Positions 1 through 8,646 of a DNA stretch of 64,000 bases are shown one piece after another. Origin of the DNA: Amycolatopsis tucumanensis (GTDB taxonomy: Bacteria > Actinomycetota > Actinomycetes > Mycobacteriales > Pseudonocardiaceae); the NCBI RefSeq assembly GCF_021654135.1, contig NZ_JAKGSD010000043.1:1-64000 (forward strand). The letters run 5' to 3'. How positions within the stretch are numbered: the first letter of the stretch is position 1; every line of letters starts with the position of its first letter. The notes beneath the pieces were generated by a model. That model saw only the letters and a program-made list of their open reading frames with translations, had not been told where the DNA came from and made no database searches. The position numbers were made by a program, and so were the translations under genes.

Positions 1-148
1 ACTCACCGGTCTCCTCCAACCGGGCCGCGAAATCCCGCATGTACTGCACGTGCGCGGTGATCTCCTCCGGCGCCCACTGGTCCATCGGCACGTCGTTGAC
101 CGCCGCCGGAGCACCGCGGTAGTGCTTGAGCAGCAGATACTTCGCCAT
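1..148 (-). CDS. YCII-related (DGPF-type) protein, 3' part outside window
   Basis: The reverse strand from ATG at 148 reads MAKYLLLKHYRGAP and then an acidic, Trp-containing stretch (PMDQWAPEEITAHVQYM), the typical opening of YCII-related/DGPF-domain proteins. These small ferredoxin-fold proteins are often encoded beside ECF sigma factors. Only about 49 residues are visible and the C-terminal half lies beyond the left edge, so the family call rests on the N-terminus. It is transcribed in the same direction as the acyl-CoA dehydrogenase at 308-2149 but is separated from it by a strong hairpin. Confidence 0.7.
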   Translation of the reverse strand, partial: MAKYLLLKHYRGAPAAVNDVPMDQWAPEEITAHVQYMRDFAARLEETGE

Positions 149-254
149 GATCGTCTCCTCGGTGTGGTGCGCCCATTCTGGCCGCGTTCGCACCGGGGAC
201 GGAGCCGATCGCGGGTTCTCGACACCGACGCCGATTTTTTCGGCGAACACGCGA

Positions 255-285
255 AAGGCCCCCTCGCGCTGGGCGAGGGGGCCTT
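255..285 (-). terminator. Hairpin terminator after the acyl-CoA dehydrogenase gene
   Basis: A perfect 13-bp stem (AAGGCCCCCTCGC at 255-267 pairing with GCGAGGGGGCCTT at 273-285) with a 5-nt loop lies just past the stop of the 308-2149 gene. There is no long U-tract, as is usual for actinobacterial terminators. Confidence 0.75.
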
Positions 286-307
286 CCACAGGGGATCTAC
301 GGGGAGA

Positions 308-2149
308 TCAGAACGCCGACTCCGGGACCTCCATGAGGTCGTTGTCGGCGGCCTCGACGACCGCGCGGCGCGCGGTCAGCTCGGGCAGCACCTGCTTGGC
401 GAAGAACGACGCCACCGCGATCTTGCCCTGGTAGAACGCCTGGTCCTTGGCCGAGGCGCCGTCCAGCTTGGTCAGCGCGATCTCGGCCTGGCGCAGCAGC
501 TGCCAGCCCACCAGCAGGTCGCCGGCCGACATCAGGAACCGGACGGTGTGCTGGCCGACCTTGTACAGGTTCTTGACGTCCTCCTGCGACGAGGTCAGGT
601 AGCCGATCATCGAGCCGAGCATGCCCTGCACGTCCTCCAGGGCGCGCTTGAGCAGTTCACGCTCGTTCTTCAGCCTGCCGTTGCCCGCCTCGGACTCGAT
701 GAACTTGGTGATCTCGTTCGCGATGTAGCCCAGCGCCTGGCCCTTGTCGCGGACGATCTTCCGGAAGAAGAAGTCCTGCGACTGGATGGCCGTGGTGCCC
801 TCGTACAGCGAGTCGATCTTCGCGTCGCGGATGTACTGCTCGATGGGGTAGTCCTGCAGGAAGCCGGAGCCGCCCAGGGTCTGCAGCGACTGCACGAGCT
901 GCTCGGTGGCGCGCTCGGAGCCGACGCCCTTGACGATCGGCAGCAGCAGGTCGTTGACCCGCTCGGCCAGCTTCTGCGACTGCTCGTCGCCTTCGCCGGT
1001 CCACACCTGGTCCTGGAAGGACGCGGTGTAGAGGTAGACGGCGCGCAGGCCCTCGGCGTAGGCCTTCTGCAGCATCAGCGACCGGCGCACGTCCGGGTGG
1101 TGCGTGATGGTGACCCGCGGCGCCGTCTTGTCGGTCATCTGGGTCAGGTCGGCGCCCTGGACGCGCTCCTTGGCGTACTCCAGCGCGTTCAGGTAACCGG
1201 TGGACAGCGTGGCGATGGCCTTGGTGCCGACCATCATCCGGGCGTACTCGATGACCTGGAACATCTGCGCGATGCCGTCGTGCACCTCGCCGAGCAGCCA
1301 GCCCTTGGCCGGGATGCCGTGCTGGCCGAAGGTCAGCTCGCAGGTGGTGGAGACCTTCAGGCCCATCTTGTGCTCGACGTTGGTGACGAAGGCGCCGTTG
1401 CGCTCGCCCAGCTCACCGGTGTTGGTGTCGAAGTGGAACTTCGGCACGAGGAACAGCGACAGGCCCTTGGTGCCCGGCTTGGCCTCGATGCCCGGACCCT
1501 CGGGACGGGCCAGCACCAGGTGCATGATGTTCTCGGTCATGTCCTGGTCGGCGGAGGTGATGAACCGCTTCACGCCGTCCAGGTGCCAGCTGCCGTCCTC
1601 CTGCAGCACGGCCTTGGTGCGGCCGGCGCCGACGTCGGAACCGGCGTCCGGCTCGGTGAGGACCATCGTGGCGCCCCACGCGCGGTCGATCATGATCCGC
1701 GCCCAGCGCTTCTGCTCCTCGGTGCCGTTGCGGTCGAGGATCATCGCGAAGTTCGGGCCCGCCATGTACATGAACAGGGCCGGGTTGGCGCCGAGGATCA
1801 GCTCGGCCGCCGCCCACTGCACGGTCGGGGGCAGGCCGAGGCCGCCGAGGTCGTTGGTGAGGCCCAGCCGCCACCACTCGCCGTCCCAGAGCTGCTGGTA
1901 GCTCTTCTTGAACGACTCCGGCAGGGTGGCCGAGAACGTCTTGGGGTCGTACACCGGCGGGTTGCGGTCGGCGTCGGCGAAGGACTCGGCCAGCGGGCCG
2001 ACCGCGAGGTTGTTGAGTTCCTGCAGCGCGCCGCGCGCGGTCTCCTCGTCGGAGTCCGCGAGGACCCCCTTGCCGAGGCGCTCCTGGACGTTCAGGACCT
2101 CGAACAGGTTGAACTCGAGGTCTCGCACGTTGGACTTGTAGTGGCCCAT
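308..2149 (-). CDS. Acyl-CoA dehydrogenase, FadE5-like long form
   Basis: A 613-residue acyl-CoA dehydrogenase that would introduce the alpha-beta double bond into acyl-CoA with FAD as cofactor. The FAD/substrate loop LTEPDAGSDVG is near residue 170. The catalytic base is probably Glu450 in YEGTTAIQSQD. The C-terminal extra helical domain (about 470-613) is the one found in the long FadE5/AcdB type, which makes the protein about 200 residues longer than ordinary short-chain enzymes. The ATG at 2149 is preceded by GGAGCGACGAC, a good ribosome-binding site. The gene is monocistronic: a hairpin follows it, and a pair of inverted repeats at 2200-2237 lies in its promoter. Acyl chain-length preference cannot be read from sequence. 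Confidence 0.93.
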   Translation of the reverse strand: MGHYKSNVRDLEFNLFEVLNVQERLGKGVLADSDEETARGALQELNNLAVGPLAESFADADRNPPVYDPKTFSATLPESFKKSYQQLWDGEWWRLGLTNDLGGLGLPPTVQWAAAELILGANPALFMYMAGPNFAMILDRNGTEEQKRWARIMIDRAWGATMVLTEPDAGSDVGAGRTKAVLQEDGSWHLDGVKRFITSADQDMTENIMHLVLARPEGPGIEAKPGTKGLSLFLVPKFHFDTNTGELGERNGAFVTNVEHKMGLKVSTTCELTFGQHGIPAKGWLLGEVHDGIAQMFQVIEYARMMVGTKAIATLSTGYLNALEYAKERVQGADLTQMTDKTAPRVTITHHPDVRRSLMLQKAYAEGLRAVYLYTASFQDQVWTGEGDEQSQKLAERVNDLLLPIVKGVGSERATEQLVQSLQTLGGSGFLQDYPIEQYIRDAKIDSLYEGTTAIQSQDFFFRKIVRDKGQALGYIANEITKFIESEAGNGRLKNERELLKRALEDVQGMLGSMIGYLTSSQEDVKNLYKVGQHTVRFLMSAGDLLVGWQLLRQAEIALTKLDGASAKDQAFYQGKIAVASFFAKQVLPELTARRAVVEAADNDLMEVPESAF

Positions 2150-2199
2150 GTCGTCGCTCCGTTGTCGATCGGGTTTCCGGCTGGGCGCATGCTGGTCCC

Positions 2200-2237
2200 C
2201 TACTGGCCGGTAACATCAGGATATTACCTGTGGGTAA
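2200..2237. promoter_or_regulatory. Two inverted repeats upstream of the acyl-CoA dehydrogenase (candidate TetR-type operators)
   Basis: CTACTGGCCGGTAA (2200-2213) and TTACCTGTGGGTAA (2224-2237) are two imperfect dyads whose centres are 24 bp apart, 50-90 bp before the fadE start. The TTACC...GGTAA form resembles operators of TetR-family fatty-acid regulators. The regulator is not in the window, so the identity is inferred. Confidence 0.45.
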
Positions 2238-2278
2238 CCGCGGCAAGCGAAACCAGCCTGTTGTGACACACGGATCGG

Positions 2279-3052
2279 CTAGCGGGAGCGGTACTCGACC
2301 ACCCCGGGAGCCGTCGAACCGGGCGAAACCCGCTGCTCCGGGCCGTCGTCGGGCTGGGCCACCAGTATCCCGGCGCGGAAGGCGATCGTGACGGCGTGCG
2401 TCCGGTCACGGGCGGAGAGCTTGCGCAGGATGCTCTTCACGTGCGTGCGCACGGTCTCCACGGACAGGTAGAGGACCTTCGCGATGCCCGCGTTCTCCAG
2501 TCCCTCCGCGACGAGCTGCAGGACCTGGTACTCGCGGCGGGACAACGGCATCTGGGCGCGGCGCACCGCGGCGGCGCTGGCGGACTGGCGCGCCGCGGAC
2601 ACGAGGGTGGCCAGCGACGGGTCGACGTAGCGGCGGTCGAGGTAGGCGCGGCGGATGCCCTCGACCAGCCGGCGCGACTCGGCCGAGCGCGGGATGGCGG
2701 CGTGCACGCCGGCCGCGATGGCGTCGTGCAGGAACGCCGGGGTGCGGTTGGCCTCCCGGACCAGCGCGATCACGATCAGCGCGGGGTCGCCGGCGATCAG
2801 CAGCTTGCTGAGGTGCCCATGGGGGTCGAGTCCGGAGTCCACGAGGATGACGTCGGGGTGGATCTGCTCGGCGAGCTGCAGCGCGCCGTGCGGGTTGATG
2901 GCCTGTCCCGCCCAGTGCATCCCCTGCGTGCGCTGCACGAGCCCGGACAGGCCCTCGCGGTAGATGGGCACCGGGTCCACAGCGGCGACACCCACGCTGC
3001 GGCCGGCCGGCGGTCCCTGCGGCACCCTGCTGGGGTCGTTACTGCGCGTCAT
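2279..3052 (-). CDS. LuxR/NarL-family response-regulator-like transcription factor, orphan
   Basis: The start is taken as ATG at 3052 (MTRSNDPSR), giving 257 residues; an open frame continues upstream to 3196 but has no family-like sequence. Residues about 25-140 look like a receiver domain (VGVAAVDPVPIYREGL, then HPDVILVDSG with a candidate phospho-Asp). Residues about 165-220 form a LuxR-type helix-turn-helix (LSRREYQVLQLVAEG ... VETVRTHVKSILRKL). No histidine kinase is adjacent, so it is an orphan and its signal is unknown. The HTH call is firm; whether the receiver is phosphorylated is uncertain. Confidence 0.85.
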   Translation of the reverse strand: MTRSNDPSRVPQGPPAGRSVGVAAVDPVPIYREGLSGLVQRTQGMHWAGQAINPHGALQLAEQIHPDVILVDSGLDPHGHLSKLLIAGDPALIVIALVREANRTPAFLHDAIAAGVHAAIPRSAESRRLVEGIRRAYLDRRYVDPSLATLVSAARQSASAAAVRRAQMPLSRREYQVLQLVAEGLENAGIAKVLYLSVETVRTHVKSILRKLSARDRTHAVTIAFRAGILVAQPDDGPEQRVSPGSTAPGVVEYRSR

Positions 3053-3253
3053 CACGAAAAGAACCTCGTCTCGGCAAGGCCGGCCGTGGGAGCAGCACCG
3101 CCAGGACGGTCCGCCCCCCTCGACGTCCGCCCGGGCTTCCGTGGCGCCTTGACCCGATCCTCCCTGCTGGAACCGGCCACGACCGACACCCGTCAATTGT
3201 CTGACCCGTCAGGGCCGTCCGCGTGACGCGGGTTCACCCGCTTGTGTCGCGCA

Positions 3254-3808
3254 CTACTCTGAGTAAACCGAGTTCCGCAGTTCGGCGAATGCTTCGGCGA
3301 GTGTCGTCGGGGTCCAGTGTGCGTTGAGACCACTCGGATTGGGCAGCACCCACACGCGTGTTTCACCGAGCGGGTCCGGCTGGCGGCCCACTATCGCCTT
3401 CGGACGGTCGAACGCCGTCCGGAACGCGGTGATGCCGACGACCGCGAGCCAGCGCGGCCGGTACTCCGCGACCTTCGCGGCGAGCCGGACGCCGCCGGCG
3501 CGGAGCTCGTCGCCGGTCAGCTCGTCGGCGCGGGCGGTGGCGCGGTTGACGACGTTGGTGATGCCGAGGCCGAGGTCGAGCAGTTCGTCCTGCTCACTGG
3601 GGTCGAACCGGCGCGGGGTGAAGCCGGAGGCGTGCAGCGCGGGCCAGAAGCGGTTACCGGGGCGGGCGAAGTGGTAACCGGTGGCGCCGGAGTAGAGGCC
3701 GGGATTGATCCCGCAGAACAGCACGTCCAGGCCGGGCCGGAGGACGTCCGGGATGGTCGTCCCCGCCGCTGCGGCGAGCTGTTCTCTGGTGGGTCGGGAG
3801 GAAGCCAT
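3254..3808 (-). CDS. mug: G/U (T/U) mismatch-specific DNA glycosylase Mug
   Basis: A 184-residue uracil-DNA glycosylase family 2 enzyme. The catalytic motif GINPG is at residues 33-37 and the second motif NPSGLNAH at 157-164. It excises uracil or thymine from G:U and G:T mismatches produced by deamination, a relevant task in a very GC-rich genome. The ATG at 3808 overlaps by 2 bases the ATG of the divergent VOC gene (the two starts share CATG at 3806-3809). A TAGTAT -10-like element (minus strand, 3819-3824) lies 10 bases upstream, so the mRNA would have almost no leader. Confidence 0.93.
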   Translation of the reverse strand: MASSRPTREQLAAAAGTTIPDVLRPGLDVLFCGINPGLYSGATGYHFARPGNRFWPALHASGFTPRRFDPSEQDELLDLGLGITNVVNRATARADELTGDELRAGGVRLAAKVAEYRPRWLAVVGITAFRTAFDRPKAIVGRQPDPLGETRVWVLPNPSGLNAHWTPTTLAEAFAELRNSVYSE

Positions 3809-4175
3809 GCGAAGCCGGATACTAGCCGTCGCCGTCGACTGCCACGACGCCGAAGCGCTCGCGCGGTTCTGGTCGCGCGCGCTCGGCTACGAGGAGATCC
3901 GGCGCTGGCGGGACGACAAGGGCGTCGAGTACGTGAACGTCGGCTCGGACGACCAGGAGATGCTGGTGTTCCAGCCGGTCGGCGAGGACAAGGTCGTCAA
4001 GAACCGCCTGCACCTGGACCTGGCGCCGGAGGGCGGCAGCCAGGCCGACGAGGTCGCGCGGCTGGTGGAGCTGGGCGCGCGGGTGCTGTCGGACGACGAC
4101 GGCCTGCCGTGGGTGGTGCTGGCGGACCCGGAGGGCAACGAATTCTGCGTGCTCCCGCCGCGCGAGGCGGGCTAG
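3807..4175 (+). CDS. VOC (glyoxalase/bleomycin-resistance fold) protein
   Basis: A 122-residue single-domain VOC protein. The pattern AVAVDCHDAEALARFWSRALGYE at the start, KNRLHLDLAP mid-way and LADPEGNEFCVLPP at the end matches the actinobacterial glyoxalase-like subfamily. The start is ATG at 3807 because GGGAGGA lies 4-5 bases upstream; that ribosome-binding site is inside the opposite-strand mug coding sequence. Substrate is unknown. A related VOC protein of the same subfamily is at 37188-37625. Confidence 0.85.
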   Translation: MRSRILAVAVDCHDAEALARFWSRALGYEEIRRWRDDKGVEYVNVGSDDQEMLVFQPVGEDKVVKNRLHLDLAPEGGSQADEVARLVELGARVLSDDDGLPWVVLADPEGNEFCVLPPREAG

Positions 4176-4310
4176 GCTGTCCGGGTGTTCTGCGTGTGCG
4201 TGGCCTTGGACTGGTGGGCGCCGTCCGTGTGACGGCCGTTGTGACACCCACTTCGAGCCGTCTTCGGACGGCCGTGCCCCCGAAGGCGGCTCCCTGCCCT
4301 GGAGCCTTCC

Positions 4311-5300
4311 GTGGAACCCCCGATCGAAGTCGGCGCCGACCTGCGCCCTGACGTAGCCGTCCGGCTGGCGTCGCAAGGTGTCCGCCTGCTGTGGCGCGAC
4401 GATTTCCCGGCCGCCCGCCGCCTGCTCGCCGCCATGGGCAAGCGCTTGCCCGCGCGCTCGGCGGATTTCTACCGCTACCGCCAGTCCAGGCGGAACCGGG
4501 CGCGGGTGCTCGGCATGCTGCTGGTCGAACTCGGCCCCGACCTGCGGATCGACCTGCCGCGCGCGCCGGACGTGCGGGACGCGGTCCGGGCGGCCGGTGG
4601 CGCGCCGGGACTGGTGCCGCTGACCGAGCTGCTCGGCATGCTGAGCGCGCACGAGTGGCGGGTGAAGGGCGTGCCCGTGCCGGAGCTGGACGCGCGGATC
4701 CACCCGCACTACGGCGTGTTCTCGCCGACCCGCCAGGACTACGTCTCGCTGGTGGCCCGCGCGCCGCTGCCCGCGGTCCGCACCGCGTTCGACGTCGGCA
4801 CGGGCACCGGGGTGCTCGCGGCGGTCCTGGCGCGCCGCGGGGTGCCGGAGGTGGTGGCGACGGACATCTCCCCGGTTGCCGTGGCGTGCGCCGAGGAGAA
4901 CGTGCGGCGGCTCGGGCTGCCCCAGGTCCGCGTGGTGGAGGCGGACCTGTTCCCGGCGGGCCGCGCGGACCTCGTGGTCTGCAACCCGCCCTGGCTGCCC
5001 GGCGCGGCGCACTCCCCGCTGGACGCCGCCGTGTTCGACCCCGGATCGCGGATGCTGACGGGCTTCCTCGGCGGTGCGGCCGCGCACCTGGAGCCCGGTG
5101 GCGAGGCGTGGCTGGTCCTGTCCGACCTGGCGGAGCTGGTCGGCCTGCGCACCCGCGCCGAGCTGCTGACCCGGTTCGCCGCCGCGGGCCTCACCGTGGT
5201 GGACCGGCTGGACGCGCCGCGCCGGCGGTTCCCTGGCGGGGACCCGCTCGCGAAGGCGCGGTCCCGGGAGGTGGTGTCGCTCTGGCGCCTGCGGCCCTGA
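4311..5300 (+). CDS. Class I SAM-dependent methyltransferase, HemK/RlmG-like
   Basis: A 329-residue protein starting at GTG 4311. An N-terminal helical domain (about 1-140) precedes a Rossmann methyltransferase domain with the SAM motif DVGTGTG at 161-167 and an NPPW tetrapeptide at 225-228, the signature of N- or base-amine methyltransferases acting on Gln, Asn, adenine or guanine. By architecture the substrate could be rRNA, DNA or a protein; none is indicated by the context. A second methyltransferase gene follows after 18 bp and is probably co-transcribed. Confidence 0.85.
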   Translation: MEPPIEVGADLRPDVAVRLASQGVRLLWRDDFPAARRLLAAMGKRLPARSADFYRYRQSRRNRARVLGMLLVELGPDLRIDLPRAPDVRDAVRAAGGAPGLVPLTELLGMLSAHEWRVKGVPVPELDARIHPHYGVFSPTRQDYVSLVARAPLPAVRTAFDVGTGTGVLAAVLARRGVPEVVATDISPVAVACAEENVRRLGLPQVRVVEADLFPAGRADLVVCNPPWLPGAAHSPLDAAVFDPGSRMLTGFLGGAAAHLEPGGEAWLVLSDLAELVGLRTRAELLTRFAAAGLTVVDRLDAPRRRFPGGDPLAKARSREVVSLWRLRP

Positions 5301-5318
5301 CCGGCCGACACTGGCCGC

Positions 5319-5993
5319 ATGGACGCCACCACCGCCGACGGCTCCCCGGTCGAGGTCTACCGCCTGCTGCCCCCGGCAGGCGAAGCGGAGATCGTGCACC
5401 GGGCGGCCCCGCCGGGCGCCGCGGTGCTCGACCTGGGCTGCGGCACCGGCCGCATCGCCCACCGGCTGGCCGAGCTGGGCCACCCGGTCACCGCGGTCGA
5501 CGACTCGCCGGAGATGCTGGCGCACGTCCGCGGCGCCGAGACGGTCCAGGCGAACATCGAGGACCTCGACCTCGAGCGGCGCTTCCCGGTCGTCCTGCTG
5601 GCCAGCCACCTCGTGAACCAGCCGGACAGCGCCGCCCTGCTCGCGACGGTGGCGCGGCACCTGGCCGGTGACGGTGTCGCGCTCGTCGAGTGGCACCCGC
5701 CGTCCTGGTTCGACACGGTCACCGAGGGCGGCGGCCGGCTCGGCGAGGTGCTGGTCAGCCTCTCCGGCATCAGTCGCGACGGGCCGCTCCTGAGCGCGAC
5801 TGTCCGCTACCAAGCGCGCGGACGGTCGTGGGAGCAGCCGTTCACGGCTCGCCGGCTGACCGAGTCCGAGCTGCGGGTCCGCCTCGCCGAAGCCGGTCTC
5901 CGCTTCTCCCGCTGGTGCACCCCGGACCACCGCTGGTTCGCCGCGAAACGGACGGAGGTGGCGGATTCACCACGACCCGAGTACGGTATGTGA
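5319..5993 (+). CDS. Class I SAM-dependent methyltransferase
   Basis: A 224-residue Rossmann methyltransferase with motif I VLDLGCGTG ending near residue 44, an acidic motif II (TAVDDSPEM) and ASHLVNQP in the post-II region. It lacks an NPPY-type motif, so small-molecule O- or C-methylation is more likely than nucleic-acid methylation, but the substrate is unknown. ATG 5319 lies 18 bp after the stop of the upstream methyltransferase. Confidence 0.85.
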   Translation: MDATTADGSPVEVYRLLPPAGEAEIVHRAAPPGAAVLDLGCGTGRIAHRLAELGHPVTAVDDSPEMLAHVRGAETVQANIEDLDLERRFPVVLLASHLVNQPDSAALLATVARHLAGDGVALVEWHPPSWFDTVTEGGGRLGEVLVSLSGISRDGPLLSATVRYQARGRSWEQPFTARRLTESELRVRLAEAGLRFSRWCTPDHRWFAAKRTEVADSPRPEYGM

Positions 5994-6027
5994 TCTGCCA
6001 CACAAGCACGACGCCAAAGGAGGCGGC

Positions 6028-6210
6028 GTGGAATTCGCGATCGTCCTCGGGCTCGTAGTCCTGGTCTTCCTGGCGGCCGGCGTGGTCGTCACCTGGGAGG
6101 ACCGCCGGGCGGCCAGGCGCAAGGCCCACCAGCGGGCCGCGGCCCTAGCGCGCCTCGGTGAGGTGGACCCGCTCGCGCCGCGCAGGCTCGCGGACCGGCT
6201 GGACGGCTGA
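6028..6210 (+). CDS. Small single-span membrane protein
   Basis: A 60-residue protein starting at GTG 6028, with a strong AAAGGAGG ribosome-binding site 6 bases upstream. Residues 4-22 (AIVLGLVVLVFLAAGVVVT) form one membrane helix, followed by a basic cytoplasmic tail (EDRRAARRKAHQR). Its last 66 bases overlap the 3' end of the convergent vanZ-like gene. No function is recognised. Confidence 0.6.
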   Translation: MEFAIVLGLVVLVFLAAGVVVTWEDRRAARRKAHQRAAALARLGEVDPLAPRRLADRLDG

Positions 6211-6774
6211 CCGCAGCACCAGGAACAGCGTGGCGGCGATCCAGCCGAGCGCGGCGCCCGTGGTGTTGGTGATCAGGTCGTCGACGTCGAAGATCCGGTA
6301 CTGGAACGGCGCGGTCCCGAAGTTCGCGGTCAGCTGCGTGATCTCCACGGCAAGCGAGATCGCGAAGCCGAGCAGCACGCCCCCGGTGAACCCCCGCTTC
6401 CACAGCAGCCGCGCGAACAACCCCAGTGGCACGAACAGCAGCACGTTCAGGGTCATCTGCTCGAAGGCCGTCGTGGACAGCGCGTTGATCCCGTCCTCGA
6501 CGGCCTCCCGCCGCGCGTCCGCGATCCACTGGAACGGCACCAGCTGGATGGTCTGGGCCAGCCGCCGCCCGCCTGCGTTCGGCAGCGGCAGGAACGTCAC
6601 GGCGAGCGCGAACGACGCGTAGGCGATCAGCGTGGCGGTCGTCACGACGCGGCCCGGCACGATCCGCCCGAACCGGACGTGGTGCAGCACCAGTTGCGGG
6701 ACCAGCACGGTCCCCCAGATGGCGAGGAACCCGATCAGTCCGAAGTGGAGTGCGTTGACCTGCGCTGTCGTCAT
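6145..6774 (-). CDS. VanZ-family membrane protein
   Basis: A 209-residue protein with about five hydrophobic segments and the VanZ-like core: LNVLLFVPLGLFARLLW, then AISLAVEITQL and the D-rich RIFDVDDLITNTTGAALG. VanZ homologues raise teicoplanin resistance in some Gram-positives, but most actinobacterial copies are uncharacterised. It overlaps the small membrane gene at 6028-6210 tail to tail by 66 bp. Confidence 0.88.
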   Translation of the reverse strand: MTTAQVNALHFGLIGFLAIWGTVLVPQLVLHHVRFGRIVPGRVVTTATLIAYASFALAVTFLPLPNAGGRRLAQTIQLVPFQWIADARREAVEDGINALSTTAFEQMTLNVLLFVPLGLFARLLWKRGFTGGVLLGFAISLAVEITQLTANFGTAPFQYRIFDVDDLITNTTGAALGWIAATLFLVLRSAVQPVREPARRERVHLTEAR

Positions 6775-6945
6775 GCTTCGACGTTATGGCGACCACCTGG
6801 CCCGCCGAATCGGCCGAGAAGCCCGGCGACGATCACCGGCATCGGCCGAACGGCCGACATTTCACCGGCCTTCCACCTTTCGGGCCTGGTGGTCGTTGCG
6901 CCGCGGAGGTTAGATCGCGCCGGTACGCCCCTGACCGGAGGAAAG

Positions 6946-8646
6946 ATGTCCCCTTCACCTCGCGTGCTGCGACGCTGCGTAGCGGCCACCGCGGCGGCGC
7001 TGGCCGCCGTCGCGGTTTCGGCCGCGCCCGCATCCGCGGCCCAGCCGTCCGGCACCACCGACGTCCGGCTGATCACCTTCAACGACTTCCACGGCAACCT
7101 CGAACCGCCGTCCGGCTCGTCCGGCCGGGTCACCCTGCCCGACGGCTCGACGGTCAACGCGGGCGGCGCGGCCTACCTGGCCACGCACGTCAAGCAGCTG
7201 GAGAGCGAGGTCAAGAACTCGATCCTGCTGTCCGCGGGCGACAACGTCGGCGCCTCGCCGGTGGCCTCCGCGCTGTTCCACGACGAGCCGACGATCGAGT
7301 TCCTCAACGAGATGGGCGTGCGGGCCTCCGTCGTCGGCAACCACGAGTTCGACGAGGGCTACCAGGAACTGCAGCGCATGCAGTTCGGCGGCTGCCACCC
7401 GGCCGACGGCTGCCAGTTCCGCGACAGCTACGGCGGCGCGGACTTCCCGTTCCTCGGCTCCAACGTGTACTTCGACAACGGCGCGCCCGCGCTGCTGCCG
7501 TTCACCGTCGAGTTCTCCGGCGGCCAGCCGATCGGCGTCATCGGCGCCACGCTGAAGGACCTGCCGACGGTCGTCTCGGCCGAGGCCATCAAGGGCCTGA
7601 AGTTCGGCGACGAGGTCGAGGCCATCAACCGGACCTCCGGCTGGCTCGACCGGCTCGGCATCAAGGCCCAGGTCGTGCTGCTGCACCAGGGCGACAACAC
7701 GCAGGGCGGCGGCCCGGACTCCTGCACCGTGAGCCCCGGCCCGGCCAGCCAGATCGCGAAGGGCGTCTCGGCGAGCGTCGACGCGATCTTCACCGGCCAC
7801 AGCCACCAGCAGTACAACTGCTCGATCGCGGACCCGGCCGGCAACCCGCGCCCGGTGATCCAGGGCCTGTCGTTCGGCCGCCTGCTGTCGGTCGTCGACC
7901 TCAAGATCGACAAGCGGACCCGGGACGTCGTGCGCGGCGCGACGGTGGCGCACAACGAGATCGTCACCCGCGACGTCACGCCCGACCCGGCCGTGGCCAA
8001 GCTGGTCGACGAGGCCGTGACCAAGGCGGCGCCGATCGCGAACGAGCAGATCGGCGCCATCACCGGCGACCTGAAGGCGGCCGGCGCCGCCTCCGGCGAG
8101 TCGGCACTCGGCGACGTGATCGCCGACGCGCAGCTCGAAGCCACCGCCGCGAACGGCGCGCAGATCGCCATCACGAACCCGGGTGGCATCCGCGCCGACC
8201 TCAACTACGCGTCCTCGCCCGCGGGCGAGGGCGACGGCGTGGTGACCTACGGCGAGGCGTTCACCGTGCAGCCGTTCGGGAACATCATGCAGACCATCAC
8301 GCTGACCGGCGCGAACCTGAAGAACGTGCTCGAGCAGCAGTGGACCGCCACCACCACGCGGATCCTGCAGATCTCGTCGTCGCTGCACTACACCTACTCG
8401 GCGTCCGCGCCGGTCGGGTCGAAGGTGCGGGACATCACGGTGAACGGCACGCCGGTCGACCCGGCGGCCACCTACCGGGTGTCGGTGAACAACTTCCTCG
8501 CCGGCGGCGGGGACGGCTTCACCGAGTTCACCAAGGGCACCGACCTCGCCGGCGGCCCGGTGGACCTGGACGCGCTGATCGCGTACTTCGGCGCGCACTC
8601 GCCGGTCACGCCGCCCCCGGCCGACCGGATCACCGTCGTCGCGTAG
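6946..8646 (+). CDS. Secreted bifunctional metallophosphatase / 5'-nucleotidase
   Basis: A 566-residue exported enzyme. Residues 1-31 are a Sec signal peptide (RR near the N-terminus, Ala-rich core, ASA/A cleavage). The metallophosphatase domain carries NDFHGN (46-51), SAGDN (about 96-100), GNHEFDEG (131-138) and GHSHQQ (284-289), the metal ligands of the family. The C-terminal 5'-nucleotidase domain contains NPGGIRADL and NNFLAGGGDGF. It would release phosphate from extracellular nucleotides, which fits the phosphate genes further on. No LPXTG anchor is visible. ATG 6946 follows GGAGGAAAG; an open frame continues upstream but is non-coding in character. Confidence 0.93.
   Translation: MSPSPRVLRRCVAATAAALAAVAVSAAPASAAQPSGTTDVRLITFNDFHGNLEPPSGSSGRVTLPDGSTVNAGGAAYLATHVKQLESEVKNSILLSAGDNVGASPVASALFHDEPTIEFLNEMGVRASVVGNHEFDEGYQELQRMQFGGCHPADGCQFRDSYGGADFPFLGSNVYFDNGAPALLPFTVEFSGGQPIGVIGATLKDLPTVVSAEAIKGLKFGDEVEAINRTSGWLDRLGIKAQVVLLHQGDNTQGGGPDSCTVSPGPASQIAKGVSASVDAIFTGHSHQQYNCSIADPAGNPRPVIQGLSFGRLLSVVDLKIDKRTRDVVRGATVAHNEIVTRDVTPDPAVAKLVDEAVTKAAPIANEQIGAITGDLKAAGAASGESALGDVIADAQLEATAANGAQIAITNPGGIRADLNYASSPAGEGDGVVTYGEAFTVQPFGNIMQTITLTGANLKNVLEQQWTATTTRILQISSSLHYTYSASAPVGSKVRDITVNGTPVDPAATYRVSVNNFLAGGGDGFTEFTKGTDLAGGPVDLDALIAYFGAHSPVTPPPADRITVVA

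Noticed and set aside
50..2266. 738-codon plus-strand ORF opposite the acyl-CoA dehydrogenase
   Set aside because: Typical high-GC shadow frame rich in Arg, Gly, Val and His; the minus-strand protein is clearly the gene.
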